From NCBI RefSeq assembly GCF_000972845.2, contig NC_040018.1:14667157-14731156 (forward strand): a DNA stretch of 64,000 nucleotides, written 5' to 3'. The position numbers were made by a program, and so were the translations under genes. Shown here one piece after another: positions 1 through 14,257 of this stretch (position 1 is the stretch's first letter; each line of letters begins with the position of its first letter). Below the pieces are notes generated by a model, which saw nothing but the letters and a program-made list of their open reading frames with translations, did not search any database and was not told the DNA's origin. The stretch is from Larimichthys crocea. Its lineage: Eukaryota; Chordata; Actinopteri; Sciaenidae.

Positions 1-475
1 GGCTATTATTGATCTTTAGTTAGACTGCATGTGAGAGCTCAGAGGATGTTTGTTTACAGTATGAAGTAACTGAGCTTTGTTGTTGATGTTAAAAAAATGT
101 TCTGAAGTGATTGTATCACATAGCTTGTTCTGGTTCAGTCCAGTTCTAATTAGGGAGGAGTAAATATAATGTCTTTTCATTAGTTAAATATGTAATATCC
201 TATCTGTCAGACTTTCATGTGAACCCAAAATCAGGGGAACATGCAGGGAAAATGGGGGCATGCTTAAGGGGAGGCCACTGTATGTACATGTTTAAATACA
301 TTCAACAGTGATCTAGCATGTTTAGAAAAATATTTTCCAGGTTGTAGCTATCAAACCCAAGCCCGAAGGTTCCCTATTCCTTTAGAAGGAACTCCCATTT
401 AAACATCAAGGAAGCTTTTTCTTTGGCTCACAGGACTTCTGTTGGTCCTGACTTTCCTGTCTTATCGATCCACAG
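1..475 (+). other. intronic DNA of prtg upstream of the first visible exon
   Basis: The stretch is AT-rich, has no sustained coding frame and ends at a good splice acceptor (pyrimidine tract then AG at 474-475). It is read as intron of protogenin. The exons for the signal peptide, immunoglobulin domains and first fibronectin III domain must lie to the left of the window. Confidence 0.7.
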
Positions 476-3400
476 TTCCCCTCCGTGCCCCTGAGCTCAG
501 CCTCACCAGCCACAGTCCAGTGGACATCCAGGTGTCTTGGCAGCCCCTTCCAGACAAACTGAGTCGTGGCCGAGTCTCTGCGTACCGTTTGTCCTATCGT
601 ACCAGTGCTGAAAATATAGCCTCACAGATAGAGCTACCTGGAGAGAAGACCCAGCATCTCCTGGAAAACCTGAAGCCTGACACCATCTACCTCCTGCGTA
701 TTGCTGCTGCCACCAGCGTAGGGTGGGGTGAGCAGTCTGCCTGGACATCTCACCGCACTCCGAAGTCATCCAGTGCTCGAGGTACAACATTTGGAAGAGT
801 TGCCTTCCTTATTTATGAAATAGCTGTGTACAAAGATGAGGTTTGTGAATGTCATAATTTCTACACATAGAGGAAGCTGACCCAAAACACTAATATCACT
901 GAAGTATCTCTCTCTTCTGTATAAACCCTGAGAAATAGTCAAGAGGGGAGCTTACTCTAATAATCTTGTTAAGGCATTGCGTTTGTTACTCTGTGACCTT
1001 TGCCCTGCACTGTCAGTAACATTGGAGGGGTTTCAGTCATGGGTCATAAAGGGAGCAACTCAAGCCTCTGGGTGGGAAAGAGTATATGGCTGCTTAGAGC
1101 CACATCTGAAGCTTTGAGGCGGGGGAGGGGAGAATTTGTTTTTCCTGCAAATCACCATTGCCCTCTGTCTCCAGTTTAAACTCAGGACAGGAGTCTTCCA
1201 TTGGTAAACTCCATTCCCCTCATTCCTAAAATAAAAGTGTGTGAAATCACTCCCTTGACTGCTAGTGTGGTTGTCACTGGTCTGCACTGAATGTGAAACA
1301 GCTGGTGAGGCATCAGATGGTAGTTTCACTTTTCAAAGAAAACTCCAGCTCCTCCTCTGTCCATCACATAAACACTGGAAACACACACAGCACAGTGAAT
1401 TGAATTGGTGCATCTGAGTGTTTTTGACTGTTTAACCTTTCTTCTTTTAATGTAGTGTAGTCCATCTCAAAATATCAAAATGTTTGTTTTCTGTTTAGTT
1501 CCTCTGGCCCCTGAGCTGCATTTGGAGCCTTTAAACTGCACCACTATTTTGGTGCGCTGGCAGCTGGCACCCAGAAACTCGGCCAGTGTGCAAGGCTACA
1601 GGCTCTTCTACCATGAGGAGAGCCAACCGGAGAGTGCCCCTGTTCAGCTGCGTGCCTCAGACAATACACACACCATCGGAGGCCTTGGTGAGTTTTAGTT
1701 CACATCATCTGAGTTACCTCCTGCCACTGTGGTACCTGGTATACAGTACGCTATACAGTATTTCAGTATAATGGTATAACTCACGACACAACTTCATATT
1801 TACTCTGCAAGTTCCCATTATACAGAGGATAACCTTTTAGAGCATCTTGCGATATTTGCAACTTGCCTTGAAATTAAATTATTTTCTTAAAATTTCTCCT
1901 TGTTAGCACTTAAATGTGCCAAATACTGCTGGTTATAATGTCTATATTTTTGCTATCTTATTCCTAAATTGGTGTAATTATTGGCCTTACTATCATAACT
2001 CATAACATTTTATCTATGTTAGTGATTATAATTGCTCATTAGGCACCTAAAGTATTCTTGTTCATATAGTAGTATATGAAGACGTGCAAAAGAAAGAAAT
2101 ATGACAACGCAGAATGATTTGAGTATTTCTACAAATAATTGTACGACAGTCACAAAATTTTTAAATCAGAAACATTTTTTATTTAAAATGTTTAGTGAAA
2201 TAGGTTTGGTTAAAACCCACAGCAACATTTATTGACAGTCGAGCTTATGAGTGATTAATTGGCGTAAGTCTTGTCATGCGTCAAGCAGCACCATTAGCTG
2301 TGGAACAGAACAGGACCACATCCCATTTCCATAACCTCCCAACCTCTGCGCAGCATTTCAGTGTGTGTTGTGTGTGTGCATGTGTGTGTGTCTTTTGAGC
2401 AGCTGCTGGTTGGTGTTTGGGGCATATCACAGCTCTTTTGGCCTTTAGGTCAGATTCATTTTGACTTTTTTGTTTGAGAGAGGAAAAGGGCGATCAGGCC
2501 AATGCAGTGGACAACTGACCATCTGTGGCCAGAGGGGGTCAACCAGGTGGTCAGCAGCTGACTTGTAAATCAGGAAGCTCAGGGCTTTCGTGGGATAAGA
2601 AAGAAAGAAATATGAGGAGGCACTATAAATTACTTTAGGTGTTAACTCTAACTGCTGAGGGCATTTAGTTAGTTAGAAATTTAGTTCAACGGTTTAAACA
2701 CCACTACTGTTAATTCTAGTGCCAAAATACATCTACTATGAAACCTATGACAACTTCTCCTGTTTCTGCTGATAACAATGACACAATGCCGATAAAATAA
2801 CAAAACTAACATAGCTAAATACAAAGTCATACCCAGGATGTTTAATAATATCTTAAGATGGTGATACAAAGAAATAACTGAGAAGATTAAAGATTAAATT
2901 CTGTTTCATTTGCGTTTTATTCATTACATTTCTCTGATATTCTTTGATCTTATTGCCATAATCTTTGTGTGCAATAATATGGTGATATCTGCATTTTTCA
3001 AAAGTCTCCTGGGTTTGTTTAATCAAATTACTCTGAATATTAAAGAAATGTTCATGGAAGAAGATGAAGCTGCAGTCAGAGCTGCTGATAAATATTAAGC
3101 CAATCAGCAAAAATAGCAACATCAAAAACTGAGCTTCAGCTAAATAAGAATAATTATCTTTTTGTTCCTCTTTGATAAATGAGCTTCGCAGGGCTGTGTT
3201 TTGAAGAGAGGAAAGCTGTTTAGTGGAGGCAGATTTACTATGTGTTTTATGACTGCTTTGAGCAGTGTTGCTGGAGGAGCCTTGACATCAAAGACTCTCA
3301 TTGTGTTTGGCTTTCAGAGCCACAAAGATATTTTATTAGCCAGGACTTAAAGGAAATGCAGCCTCTCACCAACTGAGCTGTAGGCCAAACAATGAGCATG

Positions 3401-6400
3401 TCTTGTGAGCTCTCTATTCTTGCACTTCTGAGATTTCTTTCTCTGAGGTAAAATGGCTTTAACGCATCTTACCAATGATTACTTCCTCCATTCAAGACTT
3501 GCTGTTATTATAGCTAAACCATTAATCGATGGCACATCTTAACTCAATTCATACAAGAAGCTGTTACAAGAAACAGAGATAAATACCTTTTCTGACATTA
3601 GTACAAATGGAGAAGAAAGTCAGTCAGCTCACTCAGTAATGTCACTTAACATGTGTAAAGTTTGCTATAAGTTAATAAACATACCAGACCAGGTGTTTGT
3701 GAGAGTTTGATTAATAAGCCACTTTTTATTGCTAATGAAATTCACTTTTTTTTTGCGGATGAACAATGAGTCAGAAGCTACATAGCCTCACCGTTTAATG
3801 TGTGTACATGTTGCTCTCTCTTTCTGCATTGTTTTGATTTAATCATTGCAAAATATAGAGAGAATATTCCTGTAATCCCGCTGATGTTGTACACAGCAGC
3901 CTCCCTTTTTTGTGCCAATATTATTGATTTCTGAACTATCGGCTGTGGTAAAAACTGGATTCTGCTGATTCAGCGCCTTGTACAGGAGGACATGATGGCT
4001 GTTAAATTATCACTTATGGCGATCGAGATGATTGAAAGCACACCCTGAGAGACAGGAATGTGGTTCAGAGGCTCCAGTTGGGTATAAATGACACAGTGAT
4101 GTGACCTTTCCTCGCATGTGTTTTCTCTGCCCAGCCCACTAGAGGAACACGTAGTCGTAGTCGAAGCTTAAATACCTCTCATACCTGTTGGCACCAGGCA
4201 GCACCGTGTGCACTACTGTAGATTTATCTCACAGCTTCAGGCCGTCTTGTCCACTCCTTTTATTAAACACGAGGCGAGGAGGGCTTGGTGTGAAAATTAG
4301 ATTTGTATTCTGGCCATCAGTGTTTAAAAGGTCATTTTGGGCTTAACTTGTGTGTGTCAGTATGTGTCTGTATGTTGATTTGTGTGAGTAAGAGCAAAAG
4401 AGTGAGCCAGAAAGAGGGGGAGGAGAGAGAGATGATAGATGCTGGTGTGAGGATTCATGCAGGAGTTGACTTTTATGGCCCCTGTTCAGGCCTGGCTTGC
4501 TGTGGCCTGGGGGGCCTTTCACAGGCCAGAACAAAACCTCAGGGGCCAACAGGATCTGCGTTTTGGCTGTAAAGGGAGGGGGGGTGACCACAAATGGCTC
4601 AAATATGCCCTTTAATACAAACAGCATAATTTATGGGAGCAAGGCCACGTGAGATTCATCCCAGCCGGAAGGACAGGAGCATGTCTTCACTCAAGGAACT
4701 CAACTCAAGCAGAAAGCAGCACTTGGAAGAATATATTGTTATGTAGCACTGTAAAGCAGCCACGTAAATATTTTGGAACTTCTGCGGCCAACTACTGTTG
4801 AAACAATTAGTTAATTAATTAGAAAAGGAATTGTAAAATTGTGAAAATTTGTGACACATTTGATTGATCAAAAGATTAATTGATAATAATGGCAATTGTC
4901 AGTATGTTTATTGGGTTAGTACACTGTCTCTGTTTAGTAGTGTATGTTATGGATGGACAAGTAATACCCTAGACACACTAGGATGTAATAACAATTGATT
5001 ATAGGTCACATCATATAATGTTGGTAGTGGTTGGTATCATATAAGGTAAGAGCTTCAGGTGTCTGTTGCAAGTGTAAAACCTGTCCTCTGAGATTTCTCT
5101 TATCAGGACACTGTGTCATCACCTATTAAGTGCCATTTTATTTAGACTCTTCCCTGTTTTTCCACTCACTTCCTCTGCTTGACCCTCCCCCATATAACCC
5201 CTCCTTTTGCAGGATTTAGCTTGCCCAGATTCCATGTCAAAGGTCGTGGCCCAGATGTCACAGCTTCCCCCCTCGCAGAGCTACTCTCCCGCATAATTAC
5301 GGCAGGCCCATTGTATTGTGGGGCTGCGTAGAGGTGCATACTATGTGCCTGCTCCTCTTTAGGGGTGGACACTGAGGCATGACAAACTGAGCTCAAACTC
5401 TGGATTACATGGTGAACATTGTACAAACTAAAGGCCTTCAGCTTTTATTTATCTCTTCCAACACGAAAAAGAAACTTATCTTCTTTCAGATCATCTCCCT
5501 GTTGAGTCTTGGTATGCCAGGCCTTCATCATTCAGTTTGTATTAGTTATTTATATTAGTTTAAATTAGTTATTAGTTATTTAACATGTAAATATTTTTCT
5601 TTTTCTTTTACTCCTAATTGTCTTTGCAAATAGCCATATAGTTGCGCTCAGGGAGAATCCTTGAGCAAAAGAAGAGGCTCGTCTCATATTCCACACCCAT
5701 GACCTCAGATTCTTTCAGAGTTTAATCTCGGCCCGACCTGCTGGCCCTGGTCTGGCTCCAGTGAAACTCCTCAGGGCTGCATGGGGGTGCAAGTAGCTCG
5801 ACTCCACCCCTTCTAAACTTCGCTAAACTCAACTGGCACAAATTTATCTCGTGTGGTCATCCTGTTCTCTAGACCCCCTAAATGTCTCATATATTCATTT
5901 TCTGCGGGATAAACAGGACCGTAATAGTAGTAGTGGCAATAAAATGCTCTGGTCGTATTTTATCAAGCAGAAATAGTACTGCAAAAGTGATTTTCGATGT
6001 TAGAAATATTTGTCTCTGGCCAAACTGTGTCCAAGCTTTTGAGAAACATTAATCAAAGAGGTTGGGGATCATTTGTTTATCCACATTAATTTTGTATGCA
6101 ACATTCAAATCAAGTAAAATGGTAAAAGGGACATTTGGTCAGATGGCTTTTGTTTAGCACAGGGTCTTCAGGGTCACTGAGGTCTGGAACTGCTGTTGAC
6201 CGTCACCGATGTCCTTCCCAGGGGATTTTGTCCGTCGATTTAACCCCCAGAATCGGGACTTGAATAGGAGTGGCCACTGACCACTGACCAGCAGGTCTGA
6301 TGGGGGCCCCGGAGAAGGGGCTTGCATATTAGCAGTCAAAAGGCTCATGGTGACAGGGTGATGGATAGTAGAGCTCTTCTGCTCTGCTGCCCTGAGTGCT

Positions 6401-9400
6401 GCAGAAACTGACCAAAGGACTTGCAACACTGAGCATCTGTCGCACTGCCCTCACCTTTAGTTCCCACCACACCGCTGACCCCACACCCACACAGTCCAGG
6501 TCTCTTTCATGTATCGCCCCTGCTTCCTGTTGGCTGTAGAAGCACATCGTCATCTGTCTTGGTGTTGTGATGGTCCATGGTGAATTATTACAGTGATTAC
6601 AGAGTGTTAGTGTAAATAAACCTGAAGTCCAAATCTGAGACCACCCATAGGTTGAACATTGAGTTTTTCACATTTCTACGATGTGATTTACTTACAGATT
6701 CTGTTTTCTCTCTTTTTCTTAATGTAGATCCAAGGAAGAAGTACCACGTTAAGCTTCTGGCTTATAATTTTGTTGGAGATGGCTACCAGGCAGACCAGAC
6801 TATCAGCACCCCTGGATGTGTCTGTAAGTCCCACAATATTCCTCAAAAGACATTTTCTTCTGCGCGTCTGAAGTACGATGGTGTGTTGCTTGTATCATCC
6901 TCTTTATTACTACCAAAGCTGGGGAATTAACATAACTCTTAATGTATCTCTCAGCTGTTAGAGATCGCCTGGTGCCGCCTCCACCTCCTCCACACAACGT
7001 GTATACGAAGACTAACAGTTCCACCGCTGTATTTCTGCACTGGGGCCGACCAGCTTTCACCTCCAGCCATGCAATCAACTACACTGTCCGCTGCAACCCA
7101 GTCGGCCTGCAGAATGCCTCCCTGGTGGTCTACCTGCAGACGTAAGAATTGCTTCATAATATAACCACTTTTTTTTTTCTTTTTTTTGGCCACTTTGGGG
7201 GCAAACTCCACAACAAGCTAAACATCACTCATACATTTGACAAGTTACTGCAATATAATGTTTTATTATATATGTTATCTATGTTTTACAGCCAATGTGT
7301 TAACAAATAGTGACTATTTACGCGTTAAACAGACACAGAACTGTGTTTCTGGTCACCTGATGAACTATTAGTGCAGCTTTAATGCATTTGTAGGGGGTAC
7401 CATGTGTTGCTTTCCTGTTTGAAGAGGAGGCATGCATGGAAAGTGAAACCAGATGTATGTAACTGTGTGTTTTGTTTAGGTTACTGTATGACTTCTCATG
7501 CCACCGTGACACTAACTTGACACTTTTCAGCAGCAGTTGTTGATCACAGTCTCAGCTGTATCACATCACCTAAACTGTTTGGTTACAACACTTTACACAT
7601 TTACTTTCCTCACATGTGTTGGACAAAGTTTACAGGCCATCTACTGCCAGCACAGCTCCACATCACCACCTGCTGGGCAAGAGCTTTCATTAAAGGACAT
7701 GTTCACAAACATAATAAAATGTAGCATCTGTGAATTTTTGAAGGATCCTAATATCTCCAAACCTCAGCAAATCACATTAAAACACATAATAGACCCCTAT
7801 GTAGGTACAAAGAAATGTAGTATGTTTTGAGTGAACCGGCCCTTTAAGCCTCTGTTATGTCTTCCAGGAATGAGCAGAGCCTCTTGGTGCAAGATCTGGA
7901 GCCCAACACCAAGTATGAATTTGCCATTCGCCTTCACCTCGACCAGCTGCCCAGCCCCTGGAGCCCTGTGGTCTATCAGACCACTTTCCCTGAAGGTAGG
8001 ATCAAATATCAATATCGATATCAGCCTCAGAAAAGTATTGCGCTGTGATTTCTTCACATTTTATTGTCATCATTCAAAACATTTAAAAGGACACCTTGTT
8101 GTGCTCATAGTATATTTATTTCATCCATCCCACCACCCAGCTCCCACTCTGCCCCCTTCCAATGTGAAAGTGACTGTGATTGAAGAGGACACAGCGCTGG
8201 TTTCATGGAAACCCCCAGAAGAACCCAACGTAGCTGTGACACATTACACAATCCTGTACGCCTCCAGACACGCATGGATAGCTGGAGAATGGCAGGTGCT
8301 TCAAAGAGAAGGTAAGGAGGAGTGTGGAAAGAGATGAGGTTATACTGTACAGGTGTGCAGTGGAGGGGAGGCACGAAGCCTTCCTCACACAAATGGTCCA
8401 TTGGAAATCAGTAACTCATTTCATCCTCCAATCTACAGTATGTGTCTGTTCATTGTGATCCTTGAATGGCGCCACAACACAATGCTTTTGTCTTACAGAT
8501 AAAAGACTAGTTAGGAGGTTTAATGTGATTACAGCAAAGACTGTGCTTTACCTTCACACACAAAGACGTTATAGATTGTTTTTGTTCTTTAAATTACAAC
8601 AGACATTTTGTGTACGGGTCTAGATATATACTGTCCAATGGAGCTGTCGATAAAAATACACATTTATGCTGCTTATAGTTTGTGTAATCAGTGGGAACAT
8701 CAGTGTGTTTAAACAAGAGTGACCATTTAATGCAAAGTCACACAGATATAAAGTGTCTATTCATAGAACAATGATTCATATCTGACACGATTAAAGCAGA
8801 AAGACAGTTGTTGTGGAATCCATCTGTAACTATAAAGTTGTTGTTGTCTCTGGTTCGTGAGACAGCGTAGGTGTTTGTAAGAGCAGATGAACTCCAGGAA
8901 ACACACAAAAAGACACACAACCCCCCCCCTTGCCACTGGTGAAGGGGTCAAAAGTGAAGCCATTCACAAAGCCCCTCCAGCTCAACCCAGCCCCCTATCA
9001 CCTCAAGCTGAACACCCACCCTCCCCCTTCAGTCTCTGCTGGGACCATGCTGGTGTGTAGACTGGGTGGTACTGGATCAGGGAATGTGTATAGCTCTGAT
9101 CCCATGACCCCCTGCTCTTTCCCCCTGAAGCCCCTTTACATAGCACCTCTCAGCCATGAGGATTGTTTTTTGTCTTTCACTGCATCACAAGTCCTGTTCT
9201 TCAAAGATCAGCTGACTTAAAACTGTTTGTTGGAGTAACAAAACTGCATGTGTTTATTCAAGATTATCTCTTATGTCAGTGTGCTTAAGGGTCATTTTTA
9301 TCTTTGTTTTTCGTATGTATTAAAGCGGAGTTTAAAAGCTGAAGGCAGCTTAATACATGAAGCTTCATCATATTCTCAGTGTGCAGTTAAACACCAGAGT

Positions 9401-10853
9401 TATTTTTTACCAACAGGGACCATCACCATGGCACTGCTGGAGAACCTCAAGCCTGGCCATATTTACTTTGTGAAAGTTTCTGCGTCCAACAACATGGGTG
9501 ATGGGCCGTTTTCTCATACAGTGGAGCTGACAGTACGAGCAGATCTCTCATCTGGTCATGATCCCCGGCTCTCCCGTGGCTCCACGCACTCCACAGGTCA
9601 CTTGATATGTTACGATTGGGGTCTTCCTGTCATCGTTTATGCTTTTTGAGACTGCACTGTGGCAAATGATTGATAATCTGACAGTGTTGCCTCTATCCTC
9701 TGCAGCCTTTTCTGATGGTTTCTACCACCTGGACCAGAAGTCAATGACAGGGATCACTGTGGGAGTCTGCATCGCTCTCATCTGCATCATTATCTGTGCC
9801 TTCATTATCGTCTGCAGAGGCAAAAACAGGTACTTAGTTTGTGCTTAGAAAAGGGGGCTGATACAAGCACTCTTTACTTGAGTATCCTCTGTCTGTAACG
9901 ACATGATGTTTGTTTCTCTCCAGGAAATTTTCAGCTGTTAAAACGTACAGAGAAGGAGTGAGCACATCTGCCTCGGCTGCAGCACATCTGGGCTCTGAGG
10001 GACAAGCTGAGAGCGCTGATGTGACCGTGCCAATGATGGGTCAAAACCATTTCATCGATGCCAAGGTACTAAACACTGAATACAACACATAACATGGTCA
10101 TAAAAAAACATCTGAATTTGACATTGTATGGAAAAACTGCAGATTTTAAATATTAGACAGCTGTGCGTAAGTAATGACACAGAGTTGCAGGAATAGCAAA
10201 GCAGCTGAAAATTAACTTTCTTTTTTTTTCTTTGACTTGTAGGGTGGGACAAATCTTATCATAAATTCTCTTGGTCCTGTTCAGCCCAACACTGAGAAGA
10301 AAGAGAAATGGTTTTCCTTCAGCAGTAATGTGAGAAAAGACAATAAAGCAGTGCAGGTAAGCGTTAAGAATGTTGTTAGCAATTTGTCGATCTTGCTCTG
10401 AGTTGAGCCTGCCATAACTAAAGCAACACTTCCTCTGTCCTGCAGAATATCAGACATGCCACCACCTCCTACCAGCCCGGTACCACAGTGTTGACCTTTG
10501 AAGAAGAGCTGTCCATGTCCATATCTACAGAACAGCCCAACACCATGCAGGCCATGCTGTGGCGTCCCAGTGACACGGAGGGCTCCTCCAACAGCGAGGG
10601 CAGCCACGCAACTGGTGACTCGGGCCGTTACTCTCATGACGAGACAGAGATGACCAACCTGTCATCTGGCCCCAGCAGCCGCCCACCGTCACTGACGGCG
10701 GAGGACAGCTCAGGTTCGGACTGCGGCGGCCCCGCGGAAGAGCCGGGCGAGCTGCTGGAGGAAAGTCAGCCTGACCCGAAGTTAATGGAATCCGTCGAAA
10801 ATGAGTCTGCATTTTCTCTCCAAGTGTGTGGGAATGTGCCTGAGCGTGTCTGA
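476..10853 (+). CDS. prtg: protogenin (DCC/neogenin-related Ig superfamily receptor), 3' part
   Basis: Protogenin is a single-pass cell-surface receptor of the DCC/neogenin family that acts in early embryonic tissue patterning. Coding exons seen: 476-781, 1499-1687, 6728-6823, 6955-7141, 7868-7995, 8141-8311, 9417-9596, 9706-9829, 9924-10065, 10243-10356, 10446-10853. All junctions are GT-AG and the frame is kept over about 680 codons. Exon 1 is a full fibronectin III domain (VSWQPLP, YRLSYRT); exons 2+3, 4+5 and 6+7 each make another, giving four FN3. Exon 8 holds the membrane span ([20 protein letters not shown]) followed by basic residues. The last three exons encode a Ser/Glu-rich tail that ends at TGA 10851-10853, next to a (TG)n tract. 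The 5' exons are outside the window. IGDCC3/4 or neogenin were considered; adjacency to ccpg1-pigb-rab27a favours prtg. The family is certain, the exact paralogue (prtga or prtgb) is not. Confidence 0.88.
1688..6727 (+). other. long prtg intron splitting an FN3 domain
   Basis: This 5-kb intron separates the two halves of the second visible FN3 domain. Short frames occur on both strands, but none shows domain-like composition or splice partners. I see a short TG-rich tract near 2363-2392 and AT-rich filler, and no recognised transposon or RNA gene. Confidence 0.6.
8312..9416 (+). other. prtg intron without recognised content
   Basis: This 1.1-kb intron lies within the last FN3 domain. A C-rich stretch (8931-9140) gives an open frame of about 96 codons, but it has no splice support and no family resemblance. 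Confidence 0.5.
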
Positions 10854-10856
10854 GAC

Positions 10857-10861
10857 TGTGT

Positions 10862-10894
<33 letters not shown>

Positions 10895-10895
10895 T
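10857..10895. repeat. (TG)n microsatellite after the prtg stop codon
   Basis: The tract of TG dinucleotides with two interruptions begins within a few bases of the TGA stop. It gives rise to spurious His-Thr frames on the minus strand. Confidence 0.95.
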
Positions 10896-11019
10896 CTGAA
10901 GGCAATGGTATACTTGCAAAAAAGTCCAACTGCACTGACACAGAAAACAGCTGAGGATATCACATCATAGAAATGTCTGTGTTCTCACTGCAGCTTCAGA
11001 TTTGTTTATGAGCTGAAGA

Positions 11020-11400
11020 ATTAAAGGATAGTTTTGGGAAATAGATTATTCGCCCCACCAGCTGGGTAGCTTAGCTTAGCACAAGCAGCCTGATTGGTCC
11101 GAAGGAAGCTACCAGTACCTCTAAAGCTTGCTGCTCATCTTGTTGTTTTAATTTATTACAAAAACTTAACTGTAAAAACAACACGGTGTGGTTTTATGGA
11201 GGGTTAGATGCTGGACTAGTTCTTGGCCAGGACCAGTAACTTCCGGGTGTCTCTGCTGGTTTTGTACTTCAGTTTTTGCAGAGATTAAACAAACAAGATA
11301 TAACATGTTAGTGAGTAGAGGTGCTGGCAGCAGGATTTTGTTTCCTGTGAACAGAGCCAGGCTAACTGTCTCCAGTCTTTGTGCTAAGCTAAGTTAACTG
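11020..11400 (+). repeat. dispersed MITE-like element, copy 1 (in prtg 3'UTR)
   Basis: The block starts near AAAGGATAGTTTTGGGAAAT and contains the phrases CACCTCTAAAGCT-like (11116-11128) and GGACTAGTTCTTGGCCAGG (11212-11230). The same phrases recur in the same order at 21835-22180 in a ccpg1 intron, so this is a dispersed family. It looks like a common teleost non-autonomous element; the class is not determined. Confidence 0.6.
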
Positions 11401-14119
11401 ACTGACCTTTCTTATTGAAGAAACAGAGTGAAGCGTTTTTCCCAAAATGTCAAACTAATCATTTCAGGGCAACAGGAAATTCACTCACACTCAGAAAACA
11501 ACAAAACATGACAGAAGAAAGGAGACGGTGCAAAAAGTTCCAGATATTCTCTGACTCAGCAAGGATTTGACTAAAATTCATCCACTTAACTCTTCTCATT
11601 GCAAGTGTACCACAAGCCTGTATGTAAGTATGAGAGAGAGAGAGACTTTTTTTTAAACTTTATCCTCTTTTGGTCCAACACACAATGAACAGTAAGCCAA
11701 CAAATATGTTTTACAGTGATGTTGGCAGTGATACAGTGATGTCTTTTACTTCTTTCGTTTCATTCAATGAATGTGTTTATTTTTTTTTCTCTTTATTTGT
11801 GTGCGTATGTTTTTGAAAAAAGAAAATCTCACCCACCATGAATGTCTAAAAAAAAAAAGCCTGTCGAAAATGTGACAAAAGTGACATTTTCTACATTATT
11901 TAAGAGAGTTTATCACTGGAGCGAAAGGGAAGTGTGAGTCCTTTTCACTGATTATCTACCTCAGTTTACCTCCGGGTAAACTTCCACTGTATATTTAATA
12001 ACTACTTATACCTATGTTATGTGATGGGCTGCCTCAGTTACATTGCATTTGATACTTCCTGATGACTTTCTTCTGACTGTCATCCCATTTTATGTTTTCC
12101 TCTTACTTTGTTCTGGTTTATGGATGGTAAGGGCGCTGCCGCTTTTTTCCTCATCGATTCACCTGTTGTGTGGACTGAAGGATGGAGAACACACACACAT
12201 ACACAGATTCTTATTTATCTCTTCAGATGTTGCTGAGCCAGTATTAATAATATGTTATTGTTTATTTTGTCCATTATTGAGTAATGGTATGAAAAGATAA
12301 CGAATGTCTGCTTTTGTTTTGTATGTCACTGTGCAGCAGCCCTTGCCATTCCTGTTTTATACTACCTCGTTTAAGAATTTATTTTATTGTCTTATTGTTT
12401 TCCTAAACTCAGGGAACAAGGTTTAGTACATTTGAAAAGTCATGTAGTGTTACATGCTGATCTGACAGGGTATCTTCTCAGTACTAAACCGTTGTAGTGT
12501 GTAATTGCCTAATAGAATATGCTATGAATGTATCTCCGACAGTGTGCCAGTAGCTCAGATGTTTGTGCTACGCTCCCTCTCAGATGAAAACCGCTTCTGT
12601 AGTTTCTCCTCGTCCTATCACGTCTGTTTTTTACAGCAGACTCTTTTGTTTATTGACTTCTTCCTTTTTATTTGTGTAAAGATTCACACCAGAAGTGCTT
12701 GCAGTGACATGTCGGTACAGAAAAGCTTTATAATTGGCCTTAATGTGGGAAAGCGTCCCTCAGATCCTCAAACCGAAGCCTAATCTTTCTGAGGGAGAAG
12801 CTCCACGTGAGGATGCAACACGTGAAGAATGATTGTAGTAACAGCAATGGAAGTGTTTAATCAGAGATGAAAGTGAAGAGTTGAATGAACACCATGAAAC
12901 GTTTTAAAAATCTATATTTTTGTTAGAAGATAATGTACTACTGAGTACACATTGTAGTAACTTTTTTTTTTTTTGCTTTGCTTTGCTGTAGAGTAGATAA
13001 AGATTAGCACTTGTCTGCCAAGTAGTTTTGTATTATCAGCCAATGTGCAGCGGTGACGCTATAACCCAAAGAGTTGTTTGCTACCTGAGTTTATTTTAGT
13101 CTCTCAACTAATCTCTGGCAGAAGGTTACTGAGGAATGTGAAATAATCGAAACAGATTAGACCAAAGATGAAACGCAGCCTTTTGAGATGAGTTGAGGTG
13201 CCGCTCCTCAAACAAAGCCTTGCACATTAGTGGCCTTGACCTGCGACAGAAATGAGTGAAGATAGTTGCAGGTTCAAACTCTGTGGAGGTGCCAGCGAGA
13301 TAACACGAGCACTCGACGACGACAGAGTGACAATTATTAATCAAGTTTATGCACCCGAGCCAAACGATCCCGTTGCAGAGCTCCTCAAACTGTTGCACAC
13401 AGATATCTGTACATTGTAGGAGAATAAAAAGTTAAATACAATATATTATATTCATTAGAAGTCTGTGTTGTAACAGTGCAGTCGTGTGTGATTGTGCACC
13501 CACTGATGTTTTGCCTTTATGAAAATAAGTTGTTTTTGGGTGGATTTCCTCACATGGGACATACATCAAGTCATTTTTTATGAAGAAATACATGAAGTAG
13601 TCAAATGTTATGCCTTTATATAGATAATTTAAAGATCTGTATGATGATAAAATTATAGAAGTTTGTAGAAAGGTCAGTGGGCGCACAACTGTTGTCACAT
13701 TTCTGTGTTTTTAATCAGAGGATGCTACAGAGGATTCAATCATGGGGAAATTTTGGGATAAAAGTGACACAATCAGCTTAATTTTATTTTGAAAAGCAAA
13801 CAATTTAAACCAAAGATTTTCTTTAGAGGTCACCGTTGCATATTGGCAAGAGATCAGTTTAAAAGCATCCTATCTTTGTGTGAAATGTCTTTTTCAGTGT
13901 TCTAATACTCATTTTACGACTGTACGATGTGTTGTTCTCAGAGACAGCAGGATGAAAACGTTACACTGTTTTTGAATCATCATTTATTTCCACAAAATCA
14001 AGTTTTCCTTTTTTTGTTTTTTGGTCTGTTGTCTTTCAAGATAAAGTTTAACCTGCTTTTGCAAACTGATTTTAACTTGAAAGCTATCTTCATATATCCT
14101 GTATTATTAGAGCTTTAAG

Positions 14120-14257
14120 GGCTCAATTCAGAATCTGAAAACACTCACGCTTATTTTCGGAAGCCAGAACACTTCACAAAACTGAAGCTGCTGATGTTCT
14201 TAACTTGTGGTAATTACAAACATAACTACCAGAGTCATACAGATTCTGAATTGAGCC
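14120..14257. repeat. perfect 18-bp inverted repeat with 102-nt spacer
   Basis: The left arm GGCTCAATTCAGAATCTG (14120-14137) is exactly complementary to the right arm (14240-14257), and partial pairing continues outward (AGCT near 14111 and 14266). It lies in the probable prtg 3'UTR. It is either a small palindromic MITE or a hairpin in the transcript. Confidence 0.8.

Noticed and set aside
8930..9220. 96-codon plus-strand frame in a prtg intron
   Set aside because: Pro/Leu-rich composition from a C-rich tract, no splice sites that keep the prtg frame, no known family.
476..10853. Calling the first gene neogenin or IGDCC3/4
   Set aside because: The domain style fits the whole family, but adjacency to ccpg1, pigb and rab27a matches PRTG, and the tail shows no neogenin/DCC P-motifs that I can recognise.
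10525..10941. 138-codon antisense frame over the last prtg exon
   Set aside because: The His-Thr repeats come from the (TG)n tract and the rest is the complement of the prtg coding sequence.
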